The notes under the pieces are model-generated. The model did no database searches and was not told where the DNA came from. It saw nothing but the letters and a program-made list of their open reading frames with translations. From Thermohalobaculum sp038534135 (GTDB lineage: Bacteria; Pseudomonadota; Alphaproteobacteria; Rhodobacterales; Rhodobacteraceae), in the NCBI GenBank assembly GCA_038534135.1, contig JBCAXJ010000019.1, positions 1 through 64,000 on the forward strand: a stretch of DNA of 64,000 bases, in the 5' to 3' direction. The position numbers were made by a program, and so were the translations under genes. Below, one piece after another: positions 33,680-41,963 of this stretch; the stretch's first letter is position 1, and every line of letters begins with the position of its first letter.

Positions 33680-34498
33680 TCAGAGGCGTCGAAGCCAAAG
33701 GCTCGTCTCCAATGCACCATCGGGAATTGGCAATGCTGCAACGCCTGCCCGCTTCTCTGCATCCATTCGCGTGAGGGCATAATGGCTGGAAAAGACGATC
33801 TCACACCCGCCAAACAACCACCCTGTCAGCCCGTTCTGTTCGGTATACCCGCGCCAAGCCCAAGCTTCGGGATAGGGATCCGGCAGAAGAACATCGTGGA
33901 CGTGGATCAGAACGCCTGGCTTCAGGACCGGAAAGATGCGGTTGAAGATCATGTCGACGTCTGATCCGGGCCAGAGAATGTGGCTTGAGTCGAAGAACGC
34001 GATGTCCCCGGGCTGAAGGCTGGCAAACAGATCGGCGTCGCTCTCCCGCAGGACCCGGCGATGGAGCGTCGTGCCCAACGCAGCGATATCGGCGCGGGGC
34101 TCCGGATCGATGCACGTGATCTGCGCCCCACCGGCCGTTGCGTAAGCAAGCATTCGCGTCGAGTGCCCCGACCCGACCTCAATGATCCGGCGTGGTTCGA
34201 AACGCTTGCACATGGCGTAAGCCGCTGCGCCGTCGAGCCGCGGAAACCACGATTGGTCCCAGCGGGGCACCGGCGGTGGGCCGTTGAGCGCCTGGAGCAC
34301 GCCTTGCGCCCGGTCAATCTCGTCGAGAGTATCCTGCATCGCAGAACGGCATGCATCAAAGCGCGCTTCGAGTGCTGGATACCGGCTGGGTTCCGTGACC
34401 TGATCGGCATAGCGATAGGGCACAAAGAAGCCCTGCGACCGCTGCCCCGTCACCGTTTGCAGACCCATTTCGCGCCAGCGATCCGGTTTCAACGTCAA
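33680..34498 (-). CDS. Class I SAM-dependent methyltransferase
   Basis: 272 residues. The start is TTG at 34498, overlapping the FkbM stop by four bases (TTGA); GAGG lies upstream. SAM-binding motif I is RIIEVGSGHSTRMLAYA; acidic loop TCIDPEP; motif near LQPGDIAFFDSSHILWPGSD. This pattern is that of methyltransferase-24 family proteins linked to glycan or small-molecule methylation. Adjacent to an FkbM methyltransferase, it could modify a surface saccharide, but no glycosyltransferase cluster is present here. Confidence 0.85.
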   Translation of the reverse strand: MTLKPDRWREMGLQTVTGQRSQGFFVPYRYADQVTEPSRYPALEARFDACRSAMQDTLDEIDRAQGVLQALNGPPPVPRWDQSWFPRLDGAAAYAMCKRFEPRRIIEVGSGHSTRMLAYATAGGAQITCIDPEPRADIAALGTTLHRRVLRESDADLFASLQPGDIAFFDSSHILWPGSDVDMIFNRIFPVLKPGVLIHVHDVLLPDPYPEAWAWRGYTEQNGLTGWLFGGCEIVFSSHYALTRMDAEKRAGVAALPIPDGALETSLWLRRL

Positions 34499-35337
34499 TC
34501 CGGCCTCGCCGAGATCGCGAACGCGAGATCGCCAGGCTCGCGCGAGCCGAACAGATAAGTTGCGCGTTCGGATTCAATGGGGATGCCGTCAGAATCGGTA
34601 AGGCTGATATGAAAGCCGTCGGCAACCATGGTCTCGACGATCTCATCCGTGCGTGTCCCGGCTTCAGGATGTAGCTCCATCGCAACGAGACGCACGCGCT
34701 TCCAGAACGGGGGCGCGCCCCCCAGAACGACTGCGTTCTCTCCGCCCTCGATATCGCATTTCAGGAGGTCAATTGCCTCGATGTTGAACTCCTGGCACAG
34801 GCCATCGACGGTAATCGTCTCATTGTCATCGGTAGCACCTGCGAACTTTACCACCCGATGGCGTTGATCCTGCGTGAGTCCGTTTGCTTGTGCGAGCACG
34901 TCGAAACATGCGGAGTATGGCACCTGCGCTTCGACAGAGACGATCTTTCGCGCCCCCAGGCCACGCGCCGCCAACAGGCTGACCATCCCACGATTGGCGC
35001 CCAGATCGACGAAGGTCTCGATCTCTCCGAGAGCAGCGAACCCGCGCACGTAGACATCATCGCACAGGATTTCCCGAATGCTGGCAAAGGTCGGCGCATC
35101 ACCTTCGATCGTGTTGGCCTGATCGGTCTCAGTGAACGGCACAATCAACGTCTGCCCCCGGAAGGCCACACGAGCCGTTCCGGTCATCATCGCATCTGCC
35201 TGTTGCAGGTTGCGCCGGCGCATAACCGATCGCACATTCCAGGCGACTGCGAGCGCGTACCTGACGCCGAGACCGGTGCCACAAGATCTCCAGACCTGGG
35301 CGATCCGATACAGCAGTTTCCGCGCCTGACCGATCAT
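34495..35337 (-). CDS. FkbM-family methyltransferase
   Basis: 280 residues from ATG 35337 (GGAGGGCGAG upstream); an in-frame start 34 codons earlier is disfavoured. SAM-binding motif TFVDLGANRGMVSLLAARG; second conserved block LLKCDIEGGENAVVLGG. FkbM enzymes are O-methyltransferases often found in polysaccharide and natural-product loci. First gene of the leftward set ending with the 2H phosphoesterase. It diverges from icd across about 165 bp. Confidence 0.9.
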   Translation of the reverse strand: MIGQARKLLYRIAQVWRSCGTGLGVRYALAVAWNVRSVMRRRNLQQADAMMTGTARVAFRGQTLIVPFTETDQANTIEGDAPTFASIREILCDDVYVRGFAALGEIETFVDLGANRGMVSLLAARGLGARKIVSVEAQVPYSACFDVLAQANGLTQDQRHRVVKFAGATDDNETITVDGLCQEFNIEAIDLLKCDIEGGENAVVLGGAPPFWKRVRLVAMELHPEAGTRTDEIVETMVADGFHISLTDSDGIPIESERATYLFGSREPGDLAFAISARPD

Positions 35338-35504
35338 CTCGCCCTCCGAAAAGCGAGTTCTGGTACGCCGCTGTTCGGGTTGCGTCAATCGGCCAGCGTG
35401 CCGCGACGTTCTGCATACAATTGAATACAGAGCTGCCATTGCTGCGGTGCATCGATCCGCCTAGTGTGCCGCCAAGATTCGTCAAGACTGATACGGAGAG
35501 AGGC

Positions 35505-36719
35505 ATGTCCAAAATCAAGGTAGAAAACCCGATTGTCGAGCTCGACGGCGACGAGATGACCCGTATTATTTGGCAGTTCATCAAAGACAAGCTGATACTT
35601 CCCTATCTCGATGTTGACCTGCTTTATTACGATCTTGGGATCGAAAGTCGTGACGCGACCGACGATCAGATCACGATCGATGCCGCCGAGAAGATCAAGG
35701 ACGTCGGTGTCGGCGTAAAGTGCGCCACCATCACACCGGACGAAGCGCGGGTCGAGGAGTTCGGCCTCAAGAAGATGTGGCGCTCACCGAACGGCACGAT
35801 CCGGAACATCCTAGGCGGCGTTGTCTTTCGTCAGCCGATCATCTGCTCGAATGTGCCGCGCCTGGTGCCGGGCTGGACCGAACCCATCGTCATCGGGCGT
35901 CACGCATTCGGTGACCAGTACCGCGCGACCGATCTGAAGTTCCCCGGGCCGGGCAAACTGACGATGAAATTCGAAGGGGCCGACGGCACGGTCGATGAGC
36001 GCGAGGTCTTCCAGGCACCGTCCTCGGGCGTATTCATGGCGATGTACAACCTTGATGACTCCATCCGCGACTTTGCACGCGCGTCGATGAACTATGGCCT
36101 GAACCTTGGCTGGCCGGTTTACATGTCGACCAAGAACACGATCCTGAAACAGTACGATGGGCGGTTCCTGGAACTGTTTGCCGAGATTTACGAAGCCGAG
36201 TTCCAAGACAAGTTCGAGGCGAAGGGCATCCACTACGAGCACCGCTTGATCGATGACATGGTCGCGTGCGCGATGAAGTGGTCTGGCGGTTTCGTCTGGG
36301 CCTGCAAGAACTACGATGGCGATGTGCAGTCGGATACGGTCGCACAGGGCTTCGGGTCGCTCGGCATGATGGCCTCGGTGCTGATGACCCCGGATGGGAA
36401 GATCGTGGAATCCGAGGCCGCGCACGGCACCGTCACGCGCCACTATCGCCAGCACCAGAAGGGCGAGGCGACGTCAACGAACTCGATCGCGTCGATCTAT
36501 GCCTGGACAGGCGGCCTGAAGCACCGCGCAAAGCTGGACGAGAACGCCGCACTGATGAGCTTCGCGACGACACTGGAGAAGACGATCGTCGATACCGTGG
36601 AAGCCGGGTTCATGACCAAGGACCTCGCGCTTCTTGTCGGTCCGGACCAGAAATGGCTCACGACGATGGGTTTCCTCGAGAAGGTTGACGAGAACCTGAA
36701 CAAAGCGCTGTCGGGCTGA
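35505..36719 (+). CDS. icd: NADP-dependent isocitrate dehydrogenase
   Basis: 404 residues. ATG 35505 (MSKIKVENPIVELDGDEMTR) follows GGAGAGAGG. It is the type II, eukaryote-like homodimeric enzyme typical of alphaproteobacteria, converting isocitrate to 2-oxoglutarate in the TCA cycle. Seen: substrate loop WRSPNGTIRNILGG, metal-binding DDMVACAMKWSGGFVWACKN with YDGDVQSD, and NADP-binding ESEAAHGTVTRHYR. Housekeeping gene in its own transcription unit. Confidence 0.97.
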   Translation: MSKIKVENPIVELDGDEMTRIIWQFIKDKLILPYLDVDLLYYDLGIESRDATDDQITIDAAEKIKDVGVGVKCATITPDEARVEEFGLKKMWRSPNGTIRNILGGVVFRQPIICSNVPRLVPGWTEPIVIGRHAFGDQYRATDLKFPGPGKLTMKFEGADGTVDEREVFQAPSSGVFMAMYNLDDSIRDFARASMNYGLNLGWPVYMSTKNTILKQYDGRFLELFAEIYEAEFQDKFEAKGIHYEHRLIDDMVACAMKWSGGFVWACKNYDGDVQSDTVAQGFGSLGMMASVLMTPDGKIVESEAAHGTVTRHYRQHQKGEATSTNSIASIYAWTGGLKHRAKLDENAALMSFATTLEKTIVDTVEAGFMTKDLALLVGPDQKWLTTMGFLEKVDENLNKALSG

Positions 36720-37091
36720 CACCCGTCACGAAAACAATGTTGCTCGAAACAATCATCGGTTGTATTCTGGGAAGTGGGCGGCCTCGGAGAAGACCGCCCG
36801 TAGGAACGCGGTGCCTAGGCGAAGCAACTTACGCAGCGAGTTCCGGTTCAGATGAAGGGACGTGTTTGGTGTCCTGCCGTCTGTGGGGTAACCGTCGCTC
36901 ACGGAATGGATTAACAAAAGTTAACCTCCCCTGTCTGTGGGCTAGCGCACAATCCTTGAATTTTTGCCGCATTTGAGGGGATGCGCTTCCGTAGGCATTT
37001 GAATTAAAGTAAACTTACCGAGCCTTGGGGGGTTCCAGGTGCACGAGACTGGGTGCCGCGCGAGCGGTACATGAAAGGAGCGTTGGCCGTC
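36720..37091 (+). promoter_or_regulatory. Intergenic region upstream of the Crp/Fnr gene
   Basis: 372 bp without a gene. A 6-bp-stem hairpin (GGGCGG 36776-36781, CCGCCC 36794-36799) may end icd transcription; it has no T run. The right half is A/T-rich with stretches such as TTGAATTTTTG and ATTTGAATTAAAG, where the promoter of the regulator is expected. It holds a Crp/Fnr-type palindrome, listed separately. Confidence 0.4.
36911..36924. promoter_or_regulatory. NNR/DNR-type Crp/Fnr-family binding site
   Basis: TTAACAAAAGTTAA is a perfect palindrome TTAAC-N4-GTTAA. It closely resembles the TTAAC-N4-GTCAA sites bound by the nitric-oxide-responsive NNR regulators. Its centre is about 174 bp upstream of the Crp/Fnr-family start at 37092. 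Autoregulation or control by another family member is possible. Confidence 0.55.
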
Positions 37092-37775
37092 ATGTCGGAC
37101 CAGCTAGATTTCGATTTTCCCGAGGGCAGCACACTCTACGCATGTGGGCCGGACGGATACGCCGCGCTTGCGCAGTTCTGGACAGAAAGCAATTTTCCCC
37201 CGAAATCCGTGATCGTCAGCGAAAGCGACACAGACGACGATGTCTTCTTTGTCGTCAAAGGCCTGGCACGGGCGGCCACATTCACCGACAACGGCAGAGA
37301 GGTGCTGTATTCGGATCTGCCGCGCGGAGACTCTTTTGGGATTTTCGCCGCGGTCGATGGAGAACCGCGATCCACGAACGTCTTCGCCAAAGAGCACAGC
37401 CGGATCGCACGGATGTCCGCCGGTCACTTCCGCGAGGTCCTCTACTCAAACGAGGCCGTCAATCGGGCGTTCATCCACTACCTTGTCGATCGGATCCGAT
37501 ACCTGTCGGGGCGCATGACCGAAGCGACGACACTGTCGACCGAACAACGCCTTTGCGCGCAACTGCTGCGCATGTGCGAGAAGACCGGCAAGGACACAGG
37601 CTTCATCGAGAGACTTGCGACGCAACAGGAGCTTGCGACGCTTATCTCCTCTCAACGCGAATCCGTCGGTCGGGAAATGTCGAAACTCAAGGACCAGGGA
37701 CTGATCAGCCGCGAAGGCAAATCACTCACGGTGCTCAGCCTGCGCGGGCTGGAGACGAAACTGAGCGATTTGTGA
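37092..37775 (+). CDS. Crp/Fnr-family transcriptional regulator
   Basis: 227 residues from ATG 37092; AAAGGAG lies 11 bases upstream, and in-frame starts further upstream lack a better site. The cyclic-nucleotide-binding-type domain spans about residues 20-130 (DDVFFVVKGLARAATFTDNG, LPRGDSFGIFAAVDGEPRS). The HTH is near the C-terminus: ATQQELATLISSQRESVGREM. The recognition helix has RExVGR as in CRP rather than the ExxSR of FNR. There is no N-terminal Cys cluster, so direct oxygen sensing through an iron-sulfur centre is unlikely. It converges on the receiver-kinase-like gene. Confidence 0.9.
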   Translation: MSDQLDFDFPEGSTLYACGPDGYAALAQFWTESNFPPKSVIVSESDTDDDVFFVVKGLARAATFTDNGREVLYSDLPRGDSFGIFAAVDGEPRSTNVFAKEHSRIARMSAGHFREVLYSNEAVNRAFIHYLVDRIRYLSGRMTEATTLSTEQRLCAQLLRMCEKTGKDTGFIERLATQQELATLISSQRESVGREMSKLKDQGLISREGKSLTVLSLRGLETKLSDL

Positions 37776-37829
37776 GACTGTCCTTGTGCCCGGTGCGCCC
37801 AGGCGGAGTGTCGGTCGCGGGTTCCGTCG

Positions 37830-39041
37830 TCAAACCTTGGCAGGTCGCTCAAGCAGGATTGACTTTGGGAAGCGTATCGCGATGCGCACAGCGCCGTCCT
37901 CGGCCTCCGATAGCTTGAATTCGCCGCCATTCTTTTCGGCCAATCGCTGGCACAAGGACCAGGAATAGCTGTCTCCGATCACAGGCACCGTCTCGCCCAG
38001 CAGCGAGGCACGTTTGGCCAGGGCCTGCTTTCGGCCCGAGAGAGGGACGCCCTGATCCCTGAACCAGAGGATCGGATTGTTGTCCGGATCCGCGGCGCAA
38101 CCAACTTCGATATCCGGGACATGGCCCAGCCGATTGTTGCGCGTAATGTTCAACAGCATCTCTTCGATCATCATCGCCATGAGAGATCGCCGGGCGGAAA
38201 TCACGGGAAGAGTGCCAATTCTGAAATGGGCCCGGCTTGCATGCAGCTCGCCGCATTCGTCAGAGATGATTTCTTCCACGAGTCTGCCAAGTTCAACCGG
38301 CGCTGGCAGATCCAGGGGTTTATAGGTGGCGGATGTGATCACGGTGTCATCGATCAGACCGGTCACTGTCCGTGTCATCCGCGAGAGGCGCCGCGCCATT
38401 GACTGATGTTCAGCCGGCTCCGCTTCGACCGTCTTCAGGGACTGCCACGCAAGGTTCAAAAGCGGCAGTGTCTCGGCCTTCAACAACCGCATGTTCCTCA
38501 GCGACGTTCGGCGCACGCCAGCAAGTTCGGCCTCGAGATTCGAGATCACTGCCAGATGATCAGCGGTCGCTCCCTTGCCTCTGCGTAAAGCGTTTTCAAC
38601 GGCCTGGTCGAACGTTCCAACGTCGAGCGCACGAAGACTGAAGCAGTCGACTGCTCCCGCGCGCAACACGTCGAGCGCGCATGTCATACCCTGGTCGTCG
38701 GTCATGACGATGACAGGTGTCGCTGCCGTCCTGCCGTCGGAAGCCAGTTCGCGGGCCAGTTCGATACCCGCGCCTTCGTCAACCTGCAGATCAAGCAGGA
38801 TAAGGTCAGCCTCCTCCCGATCAATCTCGACGCGCGTCGCATCAGGTGAGTGTGTCACCGTGAACGCGATCTCATGGCGTGACGTGCGCGCCGCGTCGAC
38901 GATCGCGGATGGGAGGTGCGAACCAACCTGCATGACAATACATCGAAGACCGGGTCGAGGTGGCGCGTCCGCACCGTTCTCGGTGTCTTCAAAGGTCGCG
39001 AACAGGTCATCTGTTTCAAACAGATTGGCGGCAGGGTTCAT
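37830..39041 (-). CDS. Receiver/HATPase-like hybrid signalling protein, apparently degenerate
   Basis: 403 residues from ATG 39041 (AGAGG upstream). Residues ~32-150 form a receiver-like domain with Asp84 in LILLDLQVDEG and Thr in VIVMTDDQ, but the usual conserved Lys near the end is not seen (AVDCFSLRAL). A helical linker follows, with no H-box His-Glu motif, then an HATPase_c-like domain: N-box IEEMLLNITRN is present, but G1 is DQGVPLSG and the G2 GLGL is SYSWSLCQRL. ATP binding and phosphotransfer may be lost or altered. Likely a regulatory partner protein; it is convergent with the Crp/Fnr gene. Confidence 0.75.
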   Translation of the reverse strand: MNPAANLFETDDLFATFEDTENGADAPPRPGLRCIVMQVGSHLPSAIVDAARTSRHEIAFTVTHSPDATRVEIDREEADLILLDLQVDEGAGIELARELASDGRTAATPVIVMTDDQGMTCALDVLRAGAVDCFSLRALDVGTFDQAVENALRRGKGATADHLAVISNLEAELAGVRRTSLRNMRLLKAETLPLLNLAWQSLKTVEAEPAEHQSMARRLSRMTRTVTGLIDDTVITSATYKPLDLPAPVELGRLVEEIISDECGELHASRAHFRIGTLPVISARRSLMAMMIEEMLLNITRNNRLGHVPDIEVGCAADPDNNPILWFRDQGVPLSGRKQALAKRASLLGETVPVIGDSYSWSLCQRLAEKNGGEFKLSEAEDGAVRIAIRFPKSILLERPAKV

Positions 39042-39210
39042 CGCGCATCCTCTCGGGGACTTCGTCCGCGTGAACGCTAATCGCGATAGGGTAAATTTGT
39101 GCCTAACTCGGATTGGAAGACACGCCGATAGATCGAATATGCGCCACACATTCCTTCGACGCGCTGATTTGTTTGTGGAACCTCAACGTCTGGCTTGCCA
39201 TGTTCCCTGT

Positions 39211-39882
39211 ATGGAATCGGTCAAACTCCCGCGGCGATCACCTGAGCGCGCCGAACAAATCGCCGATGCGGTGGTCCACATTGTCGGTGTGACGACAGTG
39301 ATGTTGGCGGCCCCGGTTCTTGTCACGCTCGCAGCCGTGTGGCGGGACGACGCCGCTGTCATCGCGGCGATCGCGATCTATGCGGCCAGCCTGCTGATTA
39401 TGGTCTTGTCGTCCGCAAGCTACAACCTTGCGAGCATTCGTCTGCCGCAGGGCGGCCTTCTCGAACTTCTGAGGCGCATCGATCACAGTGCGATTTATGT
39501 CAAGATTGCAGGGACTTACACGCCGTTCGCAGTGATCGCTGGCGGACCGCTCGGGCGTTGGTTGCTGATCGGCGTGTGGACCGGTGCAATCCTTGGCACC
39601 GCCGGCAAGCTGTTTGCTCCCGATCGATGGGAGCGCCTGTCCATCGCGCTCTACCTGGCCATGGGTTGGGCGTTTGTCGTGGCCGCTGGTCCGATCAGTG
39701 CCTCGCTGACAACGGCCACCTTGGTGCTGATCATCATCGGCGGTTGCCTGTACTCGATCGGCGTCATTTTCCACGTTTGGGAGCGACTACCGTACCAGAA
39801 CGCAATCTGGCATGTGTTCGTTTTGATCGCGAGCCTGGTTTTCTATTCTGCGATGATCGTCGAGGTTGCCATCGGCACTTAA
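39211..39882 (+). CDS. Hemolysin III/YqfA-family (PAQR-like) membrane protein
   Basis: 223 residues from ATG 39211; a longer form from upstream starts is possible because no strong ribosome-binding site is visible. Seven hydrophobic segments. Family motifs: SSASYNLA near residue 68, RIDHSAIYVKIAGTYTPFAV near 85 (the conserved His/Asp of the PAQR metal site), and the C-terminal HVWERLPYQNAIWHVFVLIAS. HlyIII proteins belong to the progestin/adiponectin receptor-type hydrolases; cytolysin activity is not implied. Confidence 0.9.
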   Translation: MESVKLPRRSPERAEQIADAVVHIVGVTTVMLAAPVLVTLAAVWRDDAAVIAAIAIYAASLLIMVLSSASYNLASIRLPQGGLLELLRRIDHSAIYVKIAGTYTPFAVIAGGPLGRWLLIGVWTGAILGTAGKLFAPDRWERLSIALYLAMGWAFVVAAGPISASLTTATLVLIIIGGCLYSIGVIFHVWERLPYQNAIWHVFVLIASLVFYSAMIVEVAIGT

Positions 39883-39981
39883 CGGGCTCCAGCCCAGCGG
39901 CGAAGATGCAGAATCGAGTCGACCCGCAGGCCATTTCCTCGCTATGAGATCCGGAATACCGGCTGAATCCAGGGATGGTCC

Positions 39982-40488
39982 GTGACTGACAAGCTACCAC
40001 ACGAAAAAGGCTTCCATGTCTCGTGGGAGCAGATGCACCGTGACAGCCGAGCCCTCGCCTGGCGATTGGATCATCAGGGCCCGGGCGTGGATGGGTCGTG
40101 GAAAGCGGTCATCGCAATTACGCGCGGTGGCATGGTTCCAGCCTGCATCATAGCGCGCGAACTGAACATCCGGGTTGTCGATACAATTTCGGTCAAGTCC
40201 TACGACCATCAAAGCCAGACCGAGGCGCAGATCCTCAAAGCGCCGGATGCGGAACTTGCCGGAGATGGTGAAGGGATCCTCGTGATCGACGATCTTGTCG
40301 ACAGCGGCCGCACGCTGGAAGTCGTGCGCAAGCTTTATCCGCAAGCCCACTTCGCCACGGTCTATGCCAAGCCAAAGGGCAAGCCGATGGTTCACAGCTA
40401 TATCACCGAAGTGAGCCAGGACACGTGGATCTTCTTTCCGTGGGATATGGCGCTGCAATATGTCGAGCCCTATCGCGGCACGGCCTGA
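39982..40488 (+). CDS. gpt: Xanthine-guanine phosphoribosyltransferase
   Basis: 168 residues; start GTG 39982. The PRPP-binding motif is ILVIDDLVDSGRTLEVV, the substrate region KGKPMVHSYITEVSQDTWIF, and the early VIAITRGGMVPACIIAREL is typical of XGPRT. It salvages guanine and xanthine to GMP and XMP. It is followed after 67 bp by a BMP-family binding protein, a family that often binds purine nucleosides, so the two may cooperate in purine uptake and salvage. Confidence 0.93.
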   Translation: MTDKLPHEKGFHVSWEQMHRDSRALAWRLDHQGPGVDGSWKAVIAITRGGMVPACIIARELNIRVVDTISVKSYDHQSQTEAQILKAPDAELAGDGEGILVIDDLVDSGRTLEVVRKLYPQAHFATVYAKPKGKPMVHSYITEVSQDTWIFFPWDMALQYVEPYRGTA

Positions 40489-40555
40489 GACATCCACTTC
40501 TGGGAGGAAACGCCCGTCAGAGGCGATCACAACACGGACAGAGGAGAGAGGTATC

Positions 40556-41620
40556 ATGTTTCGAAAGACCCTCGCGGGGCTTGCTGCGGCAGCGCTGCTG
40601 GCAAGCTCGGCGTTCGCCGCCGATCTGAAAGTCGGCTTCGTCTATGTCGGACCCATCGGTGACCATGGCTGGACCTATCAGCACGATCAGGGTCGGCTGG
40701 CGGTCGAAGCGCATTTTGGAGATAAGGTTGAAACGACCTATGTCGAAAGCGTCGCCGAGGGCCCGGATGCCGAGCGCGTCATTCGCCAGCTTGCGGCATC
40801 GGGGCACGGCCTGATCTTCACCACATCGTTCGGTTACATGGATCCGACGATCAAGATCGCCAAGATGTTCCCGGATGTGAAATTCGAGCACGCAACGGGC
40901 TACAAGCGCGCCGACAATGTCTCGACCTATTCGGGCCGGTTCTACGAGGGCCGTACGGTCGCCGGTGTGATCGCGGGCCAGATGACCAAGACCAACAAGA
41001 TCGGCTACATTGCGTCCTTCCCGATCCCCGAGGTCGTGCGCGGCATCAACGCCACCGCCTTGGCGGCGCAATCGGTCAATCCGGACGCCGAGGTCTCGGT
41101 CGTTTGGGTCAACACGTGGTATGATCCCGGCAAGGAAGCCGACGCTGCAAAAGCGCTGATGGCCGCCGGTGCCGATATCATCATGCAGCACACCGACTCG
41201 CCCGCAGCATTGCAGGCCGCCGAGAACACCGAGGGCGTGCTGGCTTTCGGTCAGGCCTCGGACATGATCAAGTTCGCGCCGACCTCGCAGTTGACCGCGA
41301 TCGAGGACAACTGGGCGCCCTACTACATCAAACGCGTGCAGGACGTGCTGGACGGCACCTGGGAAAGCTCGGACTCGTGGGAAGGCCTCGCCAAGAACGA
41401 GGTCGTCATGGCGCCATATTGGAACATGCCCTACGAGGTCGCAAACATGGCTGCCGAGGTTGAGGCCGAAGTCCGCATGGGCGTCCGCCATCCGTTCGCG
41501 GGTCCAATCGTTGATCGTGATGGAACTGAACGCGTCCCAGCAGGACAGAACGCGGATGACGGCATGCTGCTGGGCATGGACTTCTTCGTGCAGGGCGTCT
41601 CGGGCGATCTGCCGAAGTAA
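40556..41620 (+). CDS. BMP-family ABC transporter substrate-binding protein
   Basis: 354 residues from ATG 40556 with GAGGAGAGAGG upstream. Signal peptide LAGLAAAALLASSAFA, cleaved before ADLKVGFVYVGPIGDHGWTY. The Bmp/PnrA fold is clear (GWTYQHDQGR, FEHATGYKRADNVSTY, NTWYDPGKEADAAKALMAAG, IMQHTDSPAALQAAE). These periplasmic proteins bind purine nucleosides or related ligands. No ATPase or permease genes are adjacent. A strong rho-independent terminator follows. Confidence 0.93.
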   Translation: MFRKTLAGLAAAALLASSAFAADLKVGFVYVGPIGDHGWTYQHDQGRLAVEAHFGDKVETTYVESVAEGPDAERVIRQLAASGHGLIFTTSFGYMDPTIKIAKMFPDVKFEHATGYKRADNVSTYSGRFYEGRTVAGVIAGQMTKTNKIGYIASFPIPEVVRGINATALAAQSVNPDAEVSVVWVNTWYDPGKEADAAKALMAAGADIIMQHTDSPAALQAAENTEGVLAFGQASDMIKFAPTSQLTAIEDNWAPYYIKRVQDVLDGTWESSDSWEGLAKNEVVMAPYWNMPYEVANMAAEVEAEVRMGVRHPFAGPIVDRDGTERVPAGQNADDGMLLGMDFFVQGVSGDLPK

Positions 41621-41659
41621 GGCGCGCCGACCAATGACGCGCCGAATGGCACCAGATTG

Positions 41660-41686
41660 GGGGAGGCCGATGGGCCTCCCCTTTTT
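41660..41686 (+). terminator. Rho-independent terminator after the BMP gene
   Basis: GGGGAGGCC (41660-41668) pairs perfectly with GGCCTCCCC (41673-41681) around GATG, followed by TTTTT (41682-41686). It separates the BMP gene from the riboswitch leader. Confidence 0.9.
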
Positions 41687-41733
41687 GTTGGTTGAACTGC
41701 GGCGCTGATTCGCCCATGTTCCACGTGCTGGAA

Positions 41734-41930
41734 CTTCTCGCACGGGAGAGTGCGGGTCCGCCCGCCGCCGAAGGAGCAACCGCCCCGGAACCTCTCAGGC
41801 ACACGGACCGCGCGAGAAAAGGCAATCTGGAGAGCGGGCGCAGGCGTGCGTCCCACCGAAGGAGAAACGGCGCTTCGCCGAAATCTCTCAGGTTCCTGGA
41901 CAGATGGGGCTCGGGTTCGGATGTCCGGAC
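41734..41930 (+). promoter_or_regulatory. Tandem glycine riboswitch
   Basis: Two glycine aptamers in series. Aptamer 1 (about 41734-41818) is closed by TTCTCGC/GCGAGAA and carries CGGGAGAG, GCCGAAGGAGCAA and CCTCTCAGGCAC. Aptamer 2 (about 41826-41905) is closed by TCTGGAGAG and CTGGACAGA-type strands, with ACCGAAGGAGAAA and ATCTCTCAGGTTCC. A short linker joins them, as in the gcvT-type class. The expression platform is the ~60 bp before the dadA ATG at 41964, where GTCCGGAC-type self-complementary sequence is seen. Glycine binding probably switches on the FAD amino-acid dehydrogenase. Confidence 0.95.
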
Positions 41931-41963
41931 CGGGTCATAGCACTGTCAACAGGGAACCAGACC

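Noticed and set aside
36776..36799. Rho-independent terminator after icd
   Set aside because: Six-bp stem with a long loop and no T run; kept only as a weak hairpin.
40517..41779. 420-codon open frame on the minus strand
   Set aside because: Antisense to the BMP gene and would run through the terminator and riboswitch.
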